64,000 nucleotides of DNA, from contig NZ_CM009578.1 in the NCBI RefSeq assembly GCF_002993885.1, positions 2,331,751 to 2,395,750 of the forward strand. The letters are read 5' to 3'. Under the pieces are notes generated by a model, which saw only the letters and a program-made list of their open reading frames with translations, was not told the origin of the DNA and searched no databases. A program made the translations under genes and the position numbers. The stretch comes from Sphingopyxis lindanitolerans (GTDB lineage Bacteria > Pseudomonadota > Alphaproteobacteria > Sphingomonadales > Sphingomonadaceae). This document shows positions 1-8,395 of the stretch, piece after piece (the first letter of the stretch is position 1; each line of letters begins with the position of its first letter).

Positions 1-558
1 CCGTTCGTCCGCGACCAGGCTGTCGTCGGGCAATCGCACGGCCGCGTGGATGATCCCGCGGCTGTCGACGATCCGGTGCCGCGAATCGAACGCGCCAAAG
101 CGAAAGGCCACGGCCGAGCCGGGCCGAACATGCAGGCTCGTGCGGATCGCGGGCGCCGCGCTCTTCGGCCACACGCGATCCAGCGCGTGGATCGCCCGGC
201 GCGCGAGCGTGTCGTCGGCCGGATAGAGGGTCGCGATCTTCCCGACCTGCTCGGCTCCGCCTTCGCCGGCGTTGATCGCGGCGATCGCATCGAGCGAGGC
301 CGGAAGCTTGAAGGCTATGCGAAGGTCCGCCAGCAGCGGCGCCAGCGTGCGGGCAAAGACAGCCGCCTCGCCGACCGCGACGGCGACATGCACCTTCCAG
401 CCCTGCGCGACATCGGGCGCATCCAACGGCGCGTGGAACTGCCAACGACAGCTTCCATCCCGCCATTGGCGCACGGCCCAGTCGCCGCCGAGCTGGTCGC
501 GTAAAAAGGAAAGCGCTTCTTCATAATCATGAAGAAGCGCCGTCCGCCCCGACAACAT
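1..558 (-). CDS. LanKC/RamC-like lanthionine synthetase, N-terminal part (runs off window)
   Basis: Partial gene: 186 codons are open from the ATG at 558 to the window edge, and the C-terminus lies outside. An in-frame TAG sits two codons upstream, so this is the first possible ATG. Residues 53-62 (GWKVHVAVAV), 81-86 (IAFKLP), 106-116 (GKIATLYPADD) and 152-157 (FRFGAF) match the pattern of the N-terminal domain of class III lanthipeptide synthetases, which dehydrate and cyclise Ser/Thr/Cys peptides. In that family a kinase and a LanC-like cyclase domain follow; here they cannot be seen. The start is 16 bases after the stop of the small peptide gene 575-751, so the two are probably co-transcribed. 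The domain match is by eye; a decayed or stand-alone domain is possible. Confidence 0.72.
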   Translation of the reverse strand, partial: MLSGRTALLHDYEEALSFLRDQLGGDWAVRQWRDGSCRWQFHAPLDAPDVAQGWKVHVAVAVGEAAVFARTLAPLLADLRIAFKLPASLDAIAAINAGEGGAEQVGKIATLYPADDTLARRAIHALDRVWPKSAAPAIRTSLHVRPGSAVAFRFGAFDSRHRIVDSRGIIHAAVRLPDDSLVADER

Positions 559-574
559 CGGAGTCTAGCGAAGT

Positions 575-751
575 TTAGTGGCGGGTTGCCTGGCAGGTAT
601 GCCAGGGACAGCGGTGCCCGGCGTGAAGATCATTATCCTCGTCCGACGCGGCAAGAGCGGACACGGCCTTCAAATCGATATCGCCGCCTGAAAGCATCCG
701 TTCCTTCACGATCTCGAATTCGCGTCGCATCATGTTCAGATTGGTTTGCAT
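575..751 (-). CDS. Putative RiPP (lanthipeptide-like) precursor peptide, 58 aa
   Basis: Small peptide gene directly upstream of the LanKC-like gene. The chosen ATG (751) has a strong Shine-Dalgarno, GGAGG, eight bases upstream; an in-frame ATG at 799 would give 74 residues but lies beyond that site. Residues 1-42 are charged and likely helical, as expected of a leader. The tail from residue 43, HAGHRCPWHTCQATRH, has two Cys (48, 53), two Thr (52, 56), one Trp (50) and five His. Co-directional position next to a modifying enzyme, a leader-like N-terminus and a Cys/Thr-rich tail all fit a precursor. Oddly, each Cys precedes its nearest likely Thr partner. No leader cleavage site is obvious. The precursor role is inferred from context and composition. 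Confidence 0.65.
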   Translation of the reverse strand: MQTNLNMMRREFEIVKERMLSGGDIDLKAVSALAASDEDNDLHAGHRCPWHTCQATRH

Positions 752-870
752 TTCAAATTCCTCCAACAAGGTTTGCGACCCGAAATCGGAAGATTTCAAT
801 TGGAGAATGTCAACTTAAGTTACAGGATGTCAACCCCGATATCGTTTCGCGCCCTCGCGGAGGAGGAATT
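752..870. promoter_or_regulatory. Divergent promoter region between peptide gene and P450
   Basis: 119 bases separate the two divergent starts. The octamer ATGTCAAC occurs twice on the plus strand, at 807-814 and 827-834, exactly 20 bases apart. Read on the minus strand each copy contains TTGACA, the sigma-70 -35 consensus, so one or both may be -35 elements for the peptide operon; no good -10 is visible at 17 bases. Two helical turns of spacing would also suit a dimeric or tandem-binding regulator. Plus-strand AGGAGG at 861-866 is the ribosome binding site that points to the TTG start of the P450. Confidence 0.4.
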
Positions 871-2067
871 TTGCCAGACATATTGGCGCCGCTGCCGTTC
901 ATGGACGCGGGCTTCAAAAGCCGCAGCATCGACGCGGTCCGCCACCTTGCCGCCGCGCAGGGGCCGCTCTTCAAATTCGCGCTTCCGTTCGGCGGAGAGG
1001 CCTGGCTGGTGGCGAACCATGGGCTTTCGAGCGGCCTCCTGGCCGATCCCCGGCTTTCCAAAATATCGCCGCTGCGCGATGCGGCCGAGGCGGGGCCGCA
1101 TCGGCTCTACCGTCATCTGCTGGTGACCGACCCGCCCGACCATATGCGGCTTCGCCGTCAGATCCGTCACGCCCTGGCTGACTGGACGAGCGCCAGGATC
1201 GAGACGCTGGCGCGCGCGATCATCGCTCGCCGTCTCGCGACCTTCGACCGCGACGAGGCGAGCTTCGATCTGGTGGCGCGCATCGCCATGCCCGCGGCGC
1301 TCGAAATCGCCTGCACGATCGTCGGCATTCCGCCCCGCGACATGGAAAAGATACACGTCTGGAACGACATGCTGACGCGATCGGATCTCGACGGCGAAGA
1401 CCGGGCGAGCGAGATTGCGGAAGAGATTGAACGCTATCTGGCGGCGCTCGCCGAAACGGATGCCATAGGGTCAGGCAACGGCGCGATCGCGACGCTTGGC
1501 CGCGCCGCGTCGGCGGGCGACCTCGACAATGGCGAAGCCATGGCGCTTGCCTATCTCCTTCTCTCGGCGGGCTACGAAACCACCGGGCACCTGCTGTCTT
1601 CGGCGGTCTGGTTGCTCGTCGGCGATCGGAAAATCTGGCAGACGATCGCGCAGGATGATGCGGTCGCCGCCCGCGCCGTCGAGGAATGTTTGCGGTTCAA
1701 TCCGTCGCTCGAACTCGCCACGCCGAGATATGCACGCGAGGATCTCGACATAGCGGGCACCGCGGTTCGCAAGGGCGACCTCCTGTTTATCGCCCTTGGC
1801 GCCGCGAACCGCGACCCGGCGGTCTTTGCGGCCGGCTCGGCTTTCGATTGCGCGCGGTCCGGACCCGTTCACCATCTTTCGTTCGGGCGCGGCCCGCATG
1901 TCTGCCCGGGCGCAGGCATCGCCCGCGTCGCGTCGCGCACCATCTTGCAGGAACTGGCGCGCCATTTTCCGAAACTGGGCCTGCCGGCCGGTCATGAACC
2001 CCAATGGGTTCCGGGCCTCGTGATGCGCGGTCTCCGCTCGCTCCCCGTCGTCATCGACGGCGAATAG
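871..2067 (+). CDS. Cytochrome P450 (bacterial class I type)
   Basis: Haem-thiolate monooxygenase, 398 residues from a TTG at 871 that follows AGGAGG by four bases; the next in-frame ATG is at 901. The open frame extends much further upstream but has no ribosome site there and would overlap the peptide gene. All P450 signatures are present: I-helix AGYETTGH at 233-240, the ExxR pair E272/R275, and the haem loop FGRGPHVCPG with Cys345 as thiolate ligand. There is no membrane anchor, so it is soluble and needs an external ferredoxin and reductase, not seen here. It is divergent from the putative lanthipeptide operon, which suggests it may oxidise or cross-link the peptide; that role is inference from position only. 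Confidence 0.9.
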   Translation: MPDILAPLPFMDAGFKSRSIDAVRHLAAAQGPLFKFALPFGGEAWLVANHGLSSGLLADPRLSKISPLRDAAEAGPHRLYRHLLVTDPPDHMRLRRQIRHALADWTSARIETLARAIIARRLATFDRDEASFDLVARIAMPAALEIACTIVGIPPRDMEKIHVWNDMLTRSDLDGEDRASEIAEEIERYLAALAETDAIGSGNGAIATLGRAASAGDLDNGEAMALAYLLLSAGYETTGHLLSSAVWLLVGDRKIWQTIAQDDAVAARAVEECLRFNPSLELATPRYAREDLDIAGTAVRKGDLLFIALGAANRDPAVFAAGSAFDCARSGPVHHLSFGRGPHVCPGAGIARVASRTILQELARHFPKLGLPAGHEPQWVPGLVMRGLRSLPVVIDGE

Positions 2068-2183
2068 GAAGCGCTTCCGGCCGGGCGCGCCTTTAGGTTC
2101 AGGACTGGCGGAGAGTTGCGGGCTCGTGCGTTCAGGCGGCAGAAGGGGTTGCTCCCCGCCCGCCGCACCGCCACATCTGCGCC

Positions 2184-4589
2184 ATGCCGCTTCCCGCCCC
2201 CTTCACCGACTGGTTCGCCGCGCGCGGGTGGCGGCTTCGGCGGCACCAGGCCGACATGCTCGCGGCGGGGATCGGCGGCGAGCATGCGCTGCTCGTCGCC
2301 GCGACCGGCGCCGGCAAGACGCTGTCGGGGTTCCTGCCGACGCTCGTCGATCTGGCGGCCCATCCCTCGGACCGGCTGCACACGCTCTACGTCTCGCCGC
2401 TGAAGGCGCTCGCCGCCGACGTCGAGCGCAACCTCCTCGGCCCGATCGCTGAGATGGAGCTTGCCATCAGCGTCGAAAGCCGCAGCGGTGACACCAGTTC
2501 AGACAAGAAGGCGCGCCAGCGCAGCCGACCGCCCAACATTCTGCTGACCACCCCCGAATCGCTGTCGCTGCTGCTTTCCTACCCCGACAGTTTCACGATG
2601 TTCGCCGATTTGAAGACCATCGTGATCGACGAAATCCACGCCTTCGCACCGGGCAAGCGCGGCGATTTGCTCAGTCTCGCGATGGCGCGGCTCCAGACGA
2701 TTGCACCGGGGCTGCGCCGCGTCGGGCTTTCCGCCACGATCGCCGACCCCGACGCCTACCGCGCGTGGCTCGCTCCCGATGCCGATGCGGACAGCGTGAC
2801 TCTCGTCGAGGGCGAACCCGGCGCCGAGCCCGATATCCAGATCTTGCTGCCCGAGGGTGCGGTGCCATGGGCGGGACATTCGGGGCGCTACGCCGTGCAT
2901 CAGGTGATGGGCGAGATTGCGAAAAATCGCACGACGATCATCTTCTGCAACACGCGCGGGCTGGCCGAGCTGATCTTTCAGGAACTGTGGAAGGTCAACG
3001 ACCTGTCGCTGCCGATCGCGATCCACCACGGCAGCCTCGACCGCGAAGCGCGCCAGCGCGCCGAAACCGCCATGGCGGAAGGGCGGCTGCGCGCGCTCGT
3101 CGCGACCGCCAGCCTCGACCTCGGGCTCGACTGGGGCGATGTCGACTGCGTGATCCAGATGGGAGCGCCCAAGGGAAGCTCGCGGCTGCTTCAGCGCATC
3201 GGCCGCGCGAACCACCGGCTCGACGAGCCGAGTCGCGCGCTGATCGTGCCGGGCAACCGCTTCGAATATCTCGAAGCGCGCGCCGCGCTCGATGCCGTCG
3301 CGGCGGGCGAACGCGACGCCGACCGCTTCCGCCCCGGCGCGCTCGACGTGCTCGCGCAGCATGTGATGGCGCTCGCCTGCGCCGCGCCGTTCGACGAAGC
3401 CGACCTGCTCGCCGAGATCCGCATCGCGGCGCCCTATCGCTGGATCGACGCCGCGATCTTCGCGCGCCTGCTCGGCTTCGTGCGCGACGGCGGCTATGCG
3501 CTCAAAAGCTACGACCGCTTCCGCCGTCTCGCCCCCGACGGGCCGGGGCGCTGGCGGATCGCGCACCCGCGGCTCGCGGCGCAGCACCGGCTCAACGCCG
3601 GGATCATCGTCGAGGCGCCGATGGCCGATGTGCGTTTCAAAAATGGTCGGCGGCTCGGCAAGGTCGAGGAATATTTCGCGAGCACGCTGACCCCCGGCGA
3701 CACCTTCGCCTTTGCCGGACTCAGCCTCGAGGTCGAATCGATCCGCGACACCGACGTCATCGTCCGTGCGACGACGCGCCCGGCGCGCATCCCGAGCTAT
3801 ATGGGCGCGCGCCTGGCGATCTCGACCCGGCTCGCCGACCGGGTGCGCGGCTTTCTGGCTGATCCGGCAAGCTGGCGGCGCTTTCCCGAGGATGTCCGCT
3901 TCTGGCTGGAGATGCAGGCGCTCCGCTCGGTGCTGCCGCGCCCCGGCGAACTGCTCGTCGAGACTTTTCCGCACGAAGGCCATCACTACATGGTCTGCTA
4001 TCCCTTCGAGGGATGGAACGCGCATCAGTCGCTCGGCATGCTGATCACCAAAAGGATGGAGCGCGTGGGGCTCCAGCCGCTCGGCTTCGTCGCGTCCGAC
4101 TATGCGATCGCAATCTGGTCGCTTCGCGAAGTGACGAACCCCGAGGCGCTGTTCGACGCGGAGATATTGTCCGACGAATTCGTCGAGTGGGTCGAGCAAT
4201 CGCACCTGCTGAAGCGCGCCTTTCGCGAAGTCGCGGTGATCGGCGGGCTGATCGAGCGCCAGCATCCGGGGAAGCGCAAGACCGGCAAGCAGGTGACCTT
4301 CTCGACCGACCTGATCTTCGACGTGCTGCGCAAATATGAGCCCGACCATCTCCTGATCGAGGCCGCATGGGCCGACGCCCGCGAGCGGCTGACCGATGTC
4401 GCGCGGCTTGGCGACCTGCTCGACCGCGCGGCGGGGACGATGGTGCACCGGCGGCTCGACCGGATCAGCCCGCTCGCAATTCCGGTGCTCGTCCTGATCG
4501 GGCGCGAGAATGTCGCCGCCGCCGACCTCGACGATGCGCTGCTCGGCGACCTTGCCGACGCGCTGGCCGAGGCGGCGATGCGGGCCTGA
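2184..4589 (+). CDS. Ligase-associated DNA damage response DEXH-box helicase (Lhr-like)
   Basis: Superfamily 2 helicase of 801 residues. Walker A AATGAGKT is at 39-46, the DEIH box at 149-152, and the second RecA domain shows the QRIGRANHR arginine-finger motif. The size and C-terminal winged-helix region match the Lhr-like helicases that, in many bacteria, sit with an ATP-dependent ligase, an exonuclease and the phosphoesterase PdeM. PdeM is encoded downstream (5785-6507), which supports the call. No ligase or exonuclease gene is in the window. It probably unwinds DNA or DNA:RNA in repair. Confidence 0.93.
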   Translation: MPLPAPFTDWFAARGWRLRRHQADMLAAGIGGEHALLVAATGAGKTLSGFLPTLVDLAAHPSDRLHTLYVSPLKALAADVERNLLGPIAEMELAISVESRSGDTSSDKKARQRSRPPNILLTTPESLSLLLSYPDSFTMFADLKTIVIDEIHAFAPGKRGDLLSLAMARLQTIAPGLRRVGLSATIADPDAYRAWLAPDADADSVTLVEGEPGAEPDIQILLPEGAVPWAGHSGRYAVHQVMGEIAKNRTTIIFCNTRGLAELIFQELWKVNDLSLPIAIHHGSLDREARQRAETAMAEGRLRALVATASLDLGLDWGDVDCVIQMGAPKGSSRLLQRIGRANHRLDEPSRALIVPGNRFEYLEARAALDAVAAGERDADRFRPGALDVLAQHVMALACAAPFDEADLLAEIRIAAPYRWIDAAIFARLLGFVRDGGYALKSYDRFRRLAPDGPGRWRIAHPRLAAQHRLNAGIIVEAPMADVRFKNGRRLGKVEEYFASTLTPGDTFAFAGLSLEVESIRDTDVIVRATTRPARIPSYMGARLAISTRLADRVRGFLADPASWRRFPEDVRFWLEMQALRSVLPRPGELLVETFPHEGHHYMVCYPFEGWNAHQSLGMLITKRMERVGLQPLGFVASDYAIAIWSLREVTNPEALFDAEILSDEFVEWVEQSHLLKRAFREVAVIGGLIERQHPGKRKTGKQVTFSTDLIFDVLRKYEPDHLLIEAAWADARERLTDVARLGDLLDRAAGTMVHRRLDRISPLAIPVLVLIGRENVAAADLDDALLGDLADALAEAAMRA

Positions 4590-4667
4590 CCGGCGGCCCG
4601 CTCCGCGCGGCTTGCCGGGCCGCGCGATGCGGCGTAGACTGGCATCCTCTATATGAGGATGCCGGCC

Positions 4668-5744
4668 ATGATCGAAGCCACCAAGTCATCCGTTGCCGCG
4701 GTGCTGCTGATCGCCGCCCCGCTGCTGGTCGGCGCGGCGCAGAAACCCGCCGACCCGCCACCCACCCCACCCCCCGCTTCATCGCAGGCGCCCGTGACAT
4801 CCGCCGCGGTGCCCGCCCCGGCCCCGGCCGACGCTGCGCTCGCTCCGCCGGTCCTCGTCACGCCCTTCATCCAGCCGTTCGACCTCGACGCGTCGCGGCG
4901 CATGGCGGTAAAGGTCATGGTCGGCGGCGAGGGGCCGTTTTCCTTTCTGGTCGATACCGGCGCCGAACGCACCGTCATCGCGCGCGAGCTTGCCGAGCGG
5001 CTGGGGCTCGTCGAAGGCGCGAAGCTGCGGATGGCGACGATCGGCGGATCGGCGGTGGTGCCCAGCTATCGCGTCGCGGCGGTGGAGATGGCGAATCTGC
5101 GCCTCACCGGGATCGACGCCCCCGCGCTTTTTGGCCGCCACCTCGGCGCGGCGGGGCTGATCGGGGTCGATATGCTCGAGGAGCGGCGCGTGTTGATCGA
5201 TTTCCGCAAGGAAAGCATGGAGATTCTCGAAACCCGCAAGCGCGCGCGCCCGATCATCCGCGACGATGATGCGATCGTCGTCACCGCGCGCAATTCGGCG
5301 GGGCGACTGATCCTGTCCGACGCGCGGATCGACGGCAAGCGCATCGACGTCATCGTCGACACCGGCGCCCAGACAAGCGTCGGCAACCCCATGCTGCAAA
5401 AGCTGGTCGCCAGTCGCCGCGCCAATCGGCTGCCGTTCATGGCGTCGACCCTCGATTCGGTGACCGGCGAAACCGTGCCGGCGCTGCGGACCGCTATCAA
5501 GCGGATCACGCTCAACGGCCTCGACGTGAATAATCTGCCGATCAGCTTTGCCGACAGCCAGGCGTTCCGTGCGCTGGGGCTTCAGAACCGGCCGGCGCTG
5601 CTGCTCGGCATGGACGGCCTCGCGCTGTTCGACCGGGTCGAGATCGATTTTCCGAACCGTCGCGTCGTCTTCGACCTGCCGAGCGGTGCGAGCCGCGAGA
5701 CCGGGCAACGCTTTGCCGCGAACATGGCGACGCGCGGCGGATAG
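4668..5744 (+). CDS. Exported aspartic protease with two retropepsin-like domains
   Basis: 358 residues from the ATG at 4668, chosen because GAGGA lies about eight bases upstream; in-frame ATGs at 4653 and 4659 lack one. Residues 7-24 form a signal-peptide-like hydrophobic stretch, followed by a Pro/Ala-rich linker. Two retropepsin-type motifs occur, VDTGAE with Asp96 and VDTGAQ with Asp231, each followed by hydrophobic strands. A two-motif chain could build a pepsin-like active site within one molecule. It is predicted to act in the periplasm. It lies between two ligase-associated repair genes with only 40-80 base gaps. Substrate unknown. Confidence 0.8.
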   Translation: MIEATKSSVAAVLLIAAPLLVGAAQKPADPPPTPPPASSQAPVTSAAVPAPAPADAALAPPVLVTPFIQPFDLDASRRMAVKVMVGGEGPFSFLVDTGAERTVIARELAERLGLVEGAKLRMATIGGSAVVPSYRVAAVEMANLRLTGIDAPALFGRHLGAAGLIGVDMLEERRVLIDFRKESMEILETRKRARPIIRDDDAIVVTARNSAGRLILSDARIDGKRIDVIVDTGAQTSVGNPMLQKLVASRRANRLPFMASTLDSVTGETVPALRTAIKRITLNGLDVNNLPISFADSQAFRALGLQNRPALLLGMDGLALFDRVEIDFPNRRVVFDLPSGASRETGQRFAANMATRGG

Positions 5745-5784
5745 CCGCCTTGCCGCCGGACGCGGCGCTTGCCATAGCGGCGCC

Positions 5785-6507
5785 ATGTCCGGCGCGGCGA
5801 CCTTTGACTTTGCGGGCGAGCGCTTCGTCATGCTCGCCGACCGCGCGCTGTTCTGGCCGGCGCACGGCGCGCTGATCGTCGCCGACCTCCACCTCGAAAA
5901 GGGGAGCTGGTACGCGGCGCACGGCCAGCCGCTGCCCCCCTATGACAGTCACGACACGCTCGACCGGCTGGCGCGCCTCGCCGCCGACACCGGCGCCCGT
6001 GCGATCTGGTGCCTCGGCGACAGTTTCCACGACCGCGCGGCCGCCGCGCGCATCGTCCCCGCCGTCGCCGCGCGGCTGGCGCGGCAGGCGGCGGCGGCAA
6101 AGCTGGTGTGGATCGCGGGCAACCACGACGGGCTGACCGCGGGCGCGTGGGGCGGCGAGGTTGCCGACGAATGGGTGGCGGATGGCATCGTCTTTCGCCA
6201 CCAAGGCCTCGCGGGCGAGACGCGGCCCGAAATCTCGGGGCATTTCCACCCCAAGCTGCGCCTCAGCCTGCGCGGGCGCGGCGTGTCGCGACCCTGCTTC
6301 GCGGGCGATGCGACGCGGCTGATCCTGCCCGCCTTCGGCAGCTTCACCGGCGGGCTTGATGTCGAAGATAGCGCGATCGCGGCGAATTTTTCCGGCCCCT
6401 ATCGCGCGATGCTCGTCGCGCGCGATCGCCTTCTGTCGCTGCCCTGCGGCCAGGCGGCGGAAAAGGACGCCGCGGCGAGCGAGCCGGCCGCCGCGACCCG
6501 GCGCTGA
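5785..6507 (+). CDS. pdeM: Ligase-associated DNA damage response endonuclease PdeM
   Basis: Calcineurin-like metallophosphoesterase, 240 residues, from the ATG at 5785; the open frame begins far upstream inside the preceding gene. Metal-binding motifs appear in order: DLH (34-36), GDSFHD (78-83), GNHD (112-115) and GHFH (152-155). PdeM proteins belong to the ligase-associated repair group, and the Lhr-like helicase of the same group is two genes upstream. The chain ends in an Ala/Pro-rich tail of about 20 residues that is probably disordered. Assignment is by motif and neighbourhood. Confidence 0.88.
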   Translation: MSGAATFDFAGERFVMLADRALFWPAHGALIVADLHLEKGSWYAAHGQPLPPYDSHDTLDRLARLAADTGARAIWCLGDSFHDRAAAARIVPAVAARLARQAAAAKLVWIAGNHDGLTAGAWGGEVADEWVADGIVFRHQGLAGETRPEISGHFHPKLRLSLRGRGVSRPCFAGDATRLILPAFGSFTGGLDVEDSAIAANFSGPYRAMLVARDRLLSLPCGQAAEKDAAASEPAAATRR

Positions 6508-6595
6508 TCGGCCAATTCGGATCGCCCCGAATCCCGACCCTGGCGGCGGTTTCTTTTTCTGGACGCTTTTCGCTTTTTTCGCATAGGCTTGCATC

Positions 6596-8395
6596 ATGTT
6601 CGCGATCGACTCCCTGCTCGTCAAGATCGCCCTGATCGGGGTCATCGGTATCGGCGCCCAATGGGTCGCCTGGCGCACGAACAAGCCCGCGATCGCGCTG
6701 ATGCTGGTCGCGGGGATCGTCGCGGGGCCGATCCTGGGCCTGATCGATCCCGCGCGCGACTTCGGCGCGCTGCGCGAACCGATCATCAAGCTCGCGGTCG
6801 CGGTGATCCTGTTCGAGGGCGGGCTGACGCTGAAGTTTCGCGATCTGCGCCATGCCGGCGCGGCGGTGTTCATGCTCGTGTTCATCGGCGTGCCGATCGG
6901 CTGGGCGCTGGGCACCGCCGCGGCTTATTATGGCGCCGGACTGTCGCTCGAGCTTGCGGCGCTGTTCGGCGGTATCATGGTGGTGACCGGCCCGACGGTG
7001 ATCGTGCCGATGCTGCGCACGCTGAACATCACGCCGCGCGTCAAGCATATGCTGAAATGGGAAGCGATCGTGAACGATCCGATCGGCGCGCTGCTCGGGG
7101 TCGGCATCTATGCCTATATCACCCACGGCGGCGCGCAGGCGAACAGCACCGCGATCATCACCGACGTCGTCGCGGCAAGCGTGCTCGCGGTGCTGATCGG
7201 CGGCGGCACCGCCTTCGCGCTGACGGCCGCCTTCGTCCGCGGCTGGGTGCCCGAATATCTGAAGGCGCCGGTGCTGCTGACGACGGTGATCGCGGTTTTC
7301 GTCCTGTCCGATCTGGTGATGCACGAAACCGGGCTGATCACCGTCACCGCGATGGGCGTGGTGATGGCGAACCGCGAAACCGATTCGAGCCATATGCTGA
7401 TGCGGTTCAAGGAGGATCTGACCGTTGTCCTCGTCTCGGGCGTGTTCATCATCCTGTCGGCGACGCTCGACTGGACCGTGGTGACCAATTTCCAGATACG
7501 TTTCCTGCTGTTCCTGATCCTGCTGCTGTTCGTCGTCCGGCCGGTAACGATCATGATCGCGCTGCTCTTTACCCGCATTCCCTTCAAGGAGCGCCTGTTC
7601 GTGGCGTGGATCGCGCCGCGCGGCATCGTCGCCGCGGCGGTGACCGGCCTGTTCGCGCTGCGCCTGTCGGACTATGGCGTGCCGGGCGCCGAGGCGCTGG
7701 TGCCATTGTCCTTCGCGGTCGTCATCGCGACCATTTTCGCGCACGGTTTCACCGCCCAGCCCTTTGCCCGCTGGCTCGGGCTCGACCGCGGCAAGGGCAA
7801 TGGCGTGCTGCTGGTCGGCGCGAACAGCTGGACGATCGCTTTCGCCGAATTCATCAAGGCACAGGGAAGCGAGGTGCTGATCGCCGACGAGAGCAAGTTC
7901 GCCCTTCGCCGCGCGCGCCGCGCCGACTTGCCGGTCTATCAGGGCGACATATTGGACGAGACGCACAACGAGGATCTCGACATGGGCCGCTATCAGCAAC
8001 TGATCGCGGCGACCGACAACGACAGCTATAATGCGCTGGTGTGCAGTGAACTGGCGCCCGAGGTCGGCCACGACCGGGTGAGCCGGATGCTGGTGACCGC
8101 GCAGACCGGCACCGGGCGGCGCGGGCGCGTGCTGACGCTTGGCGGAACCCCGATCGAGGAGCAGCTCGACCGGCTGCAGGCCGGATGGAGTTTCGGGCGC
8201 ACCCGGATCACCGAGAAATTCTCCTACGCCGATTTCGTGGCGCGGATAAAGGCGTCGGGCGGCGACAGCCTGGCGATCGCGCGCGCCAATGGCGAGCTCG
8301 CGGTCTTTTCGATGCAGCACCGCCCGCCGGTCGAACCCGGCGACACGATCTGGACCTTCGTCCCGCCCGATCCGGTTGTGGTGCCGGCCGCTTGA
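6596..8395 (+). CDS. CPA-type cation:proton antiporter with C-terminal TrkA-N (RCK) domain
   Basis: 599-residue inner-membrane protein. About twelve hydrophobic segments cover residues 1-400, including the conserved FEGGLTL and VNDPIGA stretches of sodium/proton antiporters; the Asp of NDP is the expected ion-binding residue. From about 400 a Rossmann-type nucleotide-binding domain begins (VLLVGANSWTIAF, then ADESKF), followed by a TrkA-C-like tail. Such domains couple transport to nucleotide binding. The stop codon abuts the stop of holA on the other strand with no gap, so there is no room for a separate terminator. Confidence 0.9.
   Translation: MFAIDSLLVKIALIGVIGIGAQWVAWRTNKPAIALMLVAGIVAGPILGLIDPARDFGALREPIIKLAVAVILFEGGLTLKFRDLRHAGAAVFMLVFIGVPIGWALGTAAAYYGAGLSLELAALFGGIMVVTGPTVIVPMLRTLNITPRVKHMLKWEAIVNDPIGALLGVGIYAYITHGGAQANSTAIITDVVAASVLAVLIGGGTAFALTAAFVRGWVPEYLKAPVLLTTVIAVFVLSDLVMHETGLITVTAMGVVMANRETDSSHMLMRFKEDLTVVLVSGVFIILSATLDWTVVTNFQIRFLLFLILLLFVVRPVTIMIALLFTRIPFKERLFVAWIAPRGIVAAAVTGLFALRLSDYGVPGAEALVPLSFAVVIATIFAHGFTAQPFARWLGLDRGKGNGVLLVGANSWTIAFAEFIKAQGSEVLIADESKFALRRARRADLPVYQGDILDETHNEDLDMGRYQQLIAATDNDSYNALVCSELAPEVGHDRVSRMLVTAQTGTGRRGRVLTLGGTPIEEQLDRLQAGWSFGRTRITEKFSYADFVARIKASGGDSLAIARANGELAVFSMQHRPPVEPGDTIWTFVPPDPVVVPAA

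Noticed and set aside
46..504. 152-codon plus-strand open frame at the left edge
   Set aside because: It is antisense to the LanKC-like frame, which is open to the window edge and has recognisable family blocks.
529..870. Upstream extension of the P450 open frame
   Set aside because: Would overlap the peptide gene on the other strand, lacks a ribosome site and has no P450 similarity.
2499..4448. 649-codon minus-strand open frame opposite the helicase
   Set aside because: Shadow frame; helicase motifs on the plus strand are complete.
6344..8320. 658-codon minus-strand open frame opposite the antiporter
   Set aside because: Low-complexity Arg/Asp/His/Gln translation, no start signal; the plus-strand gene is unambiguous.
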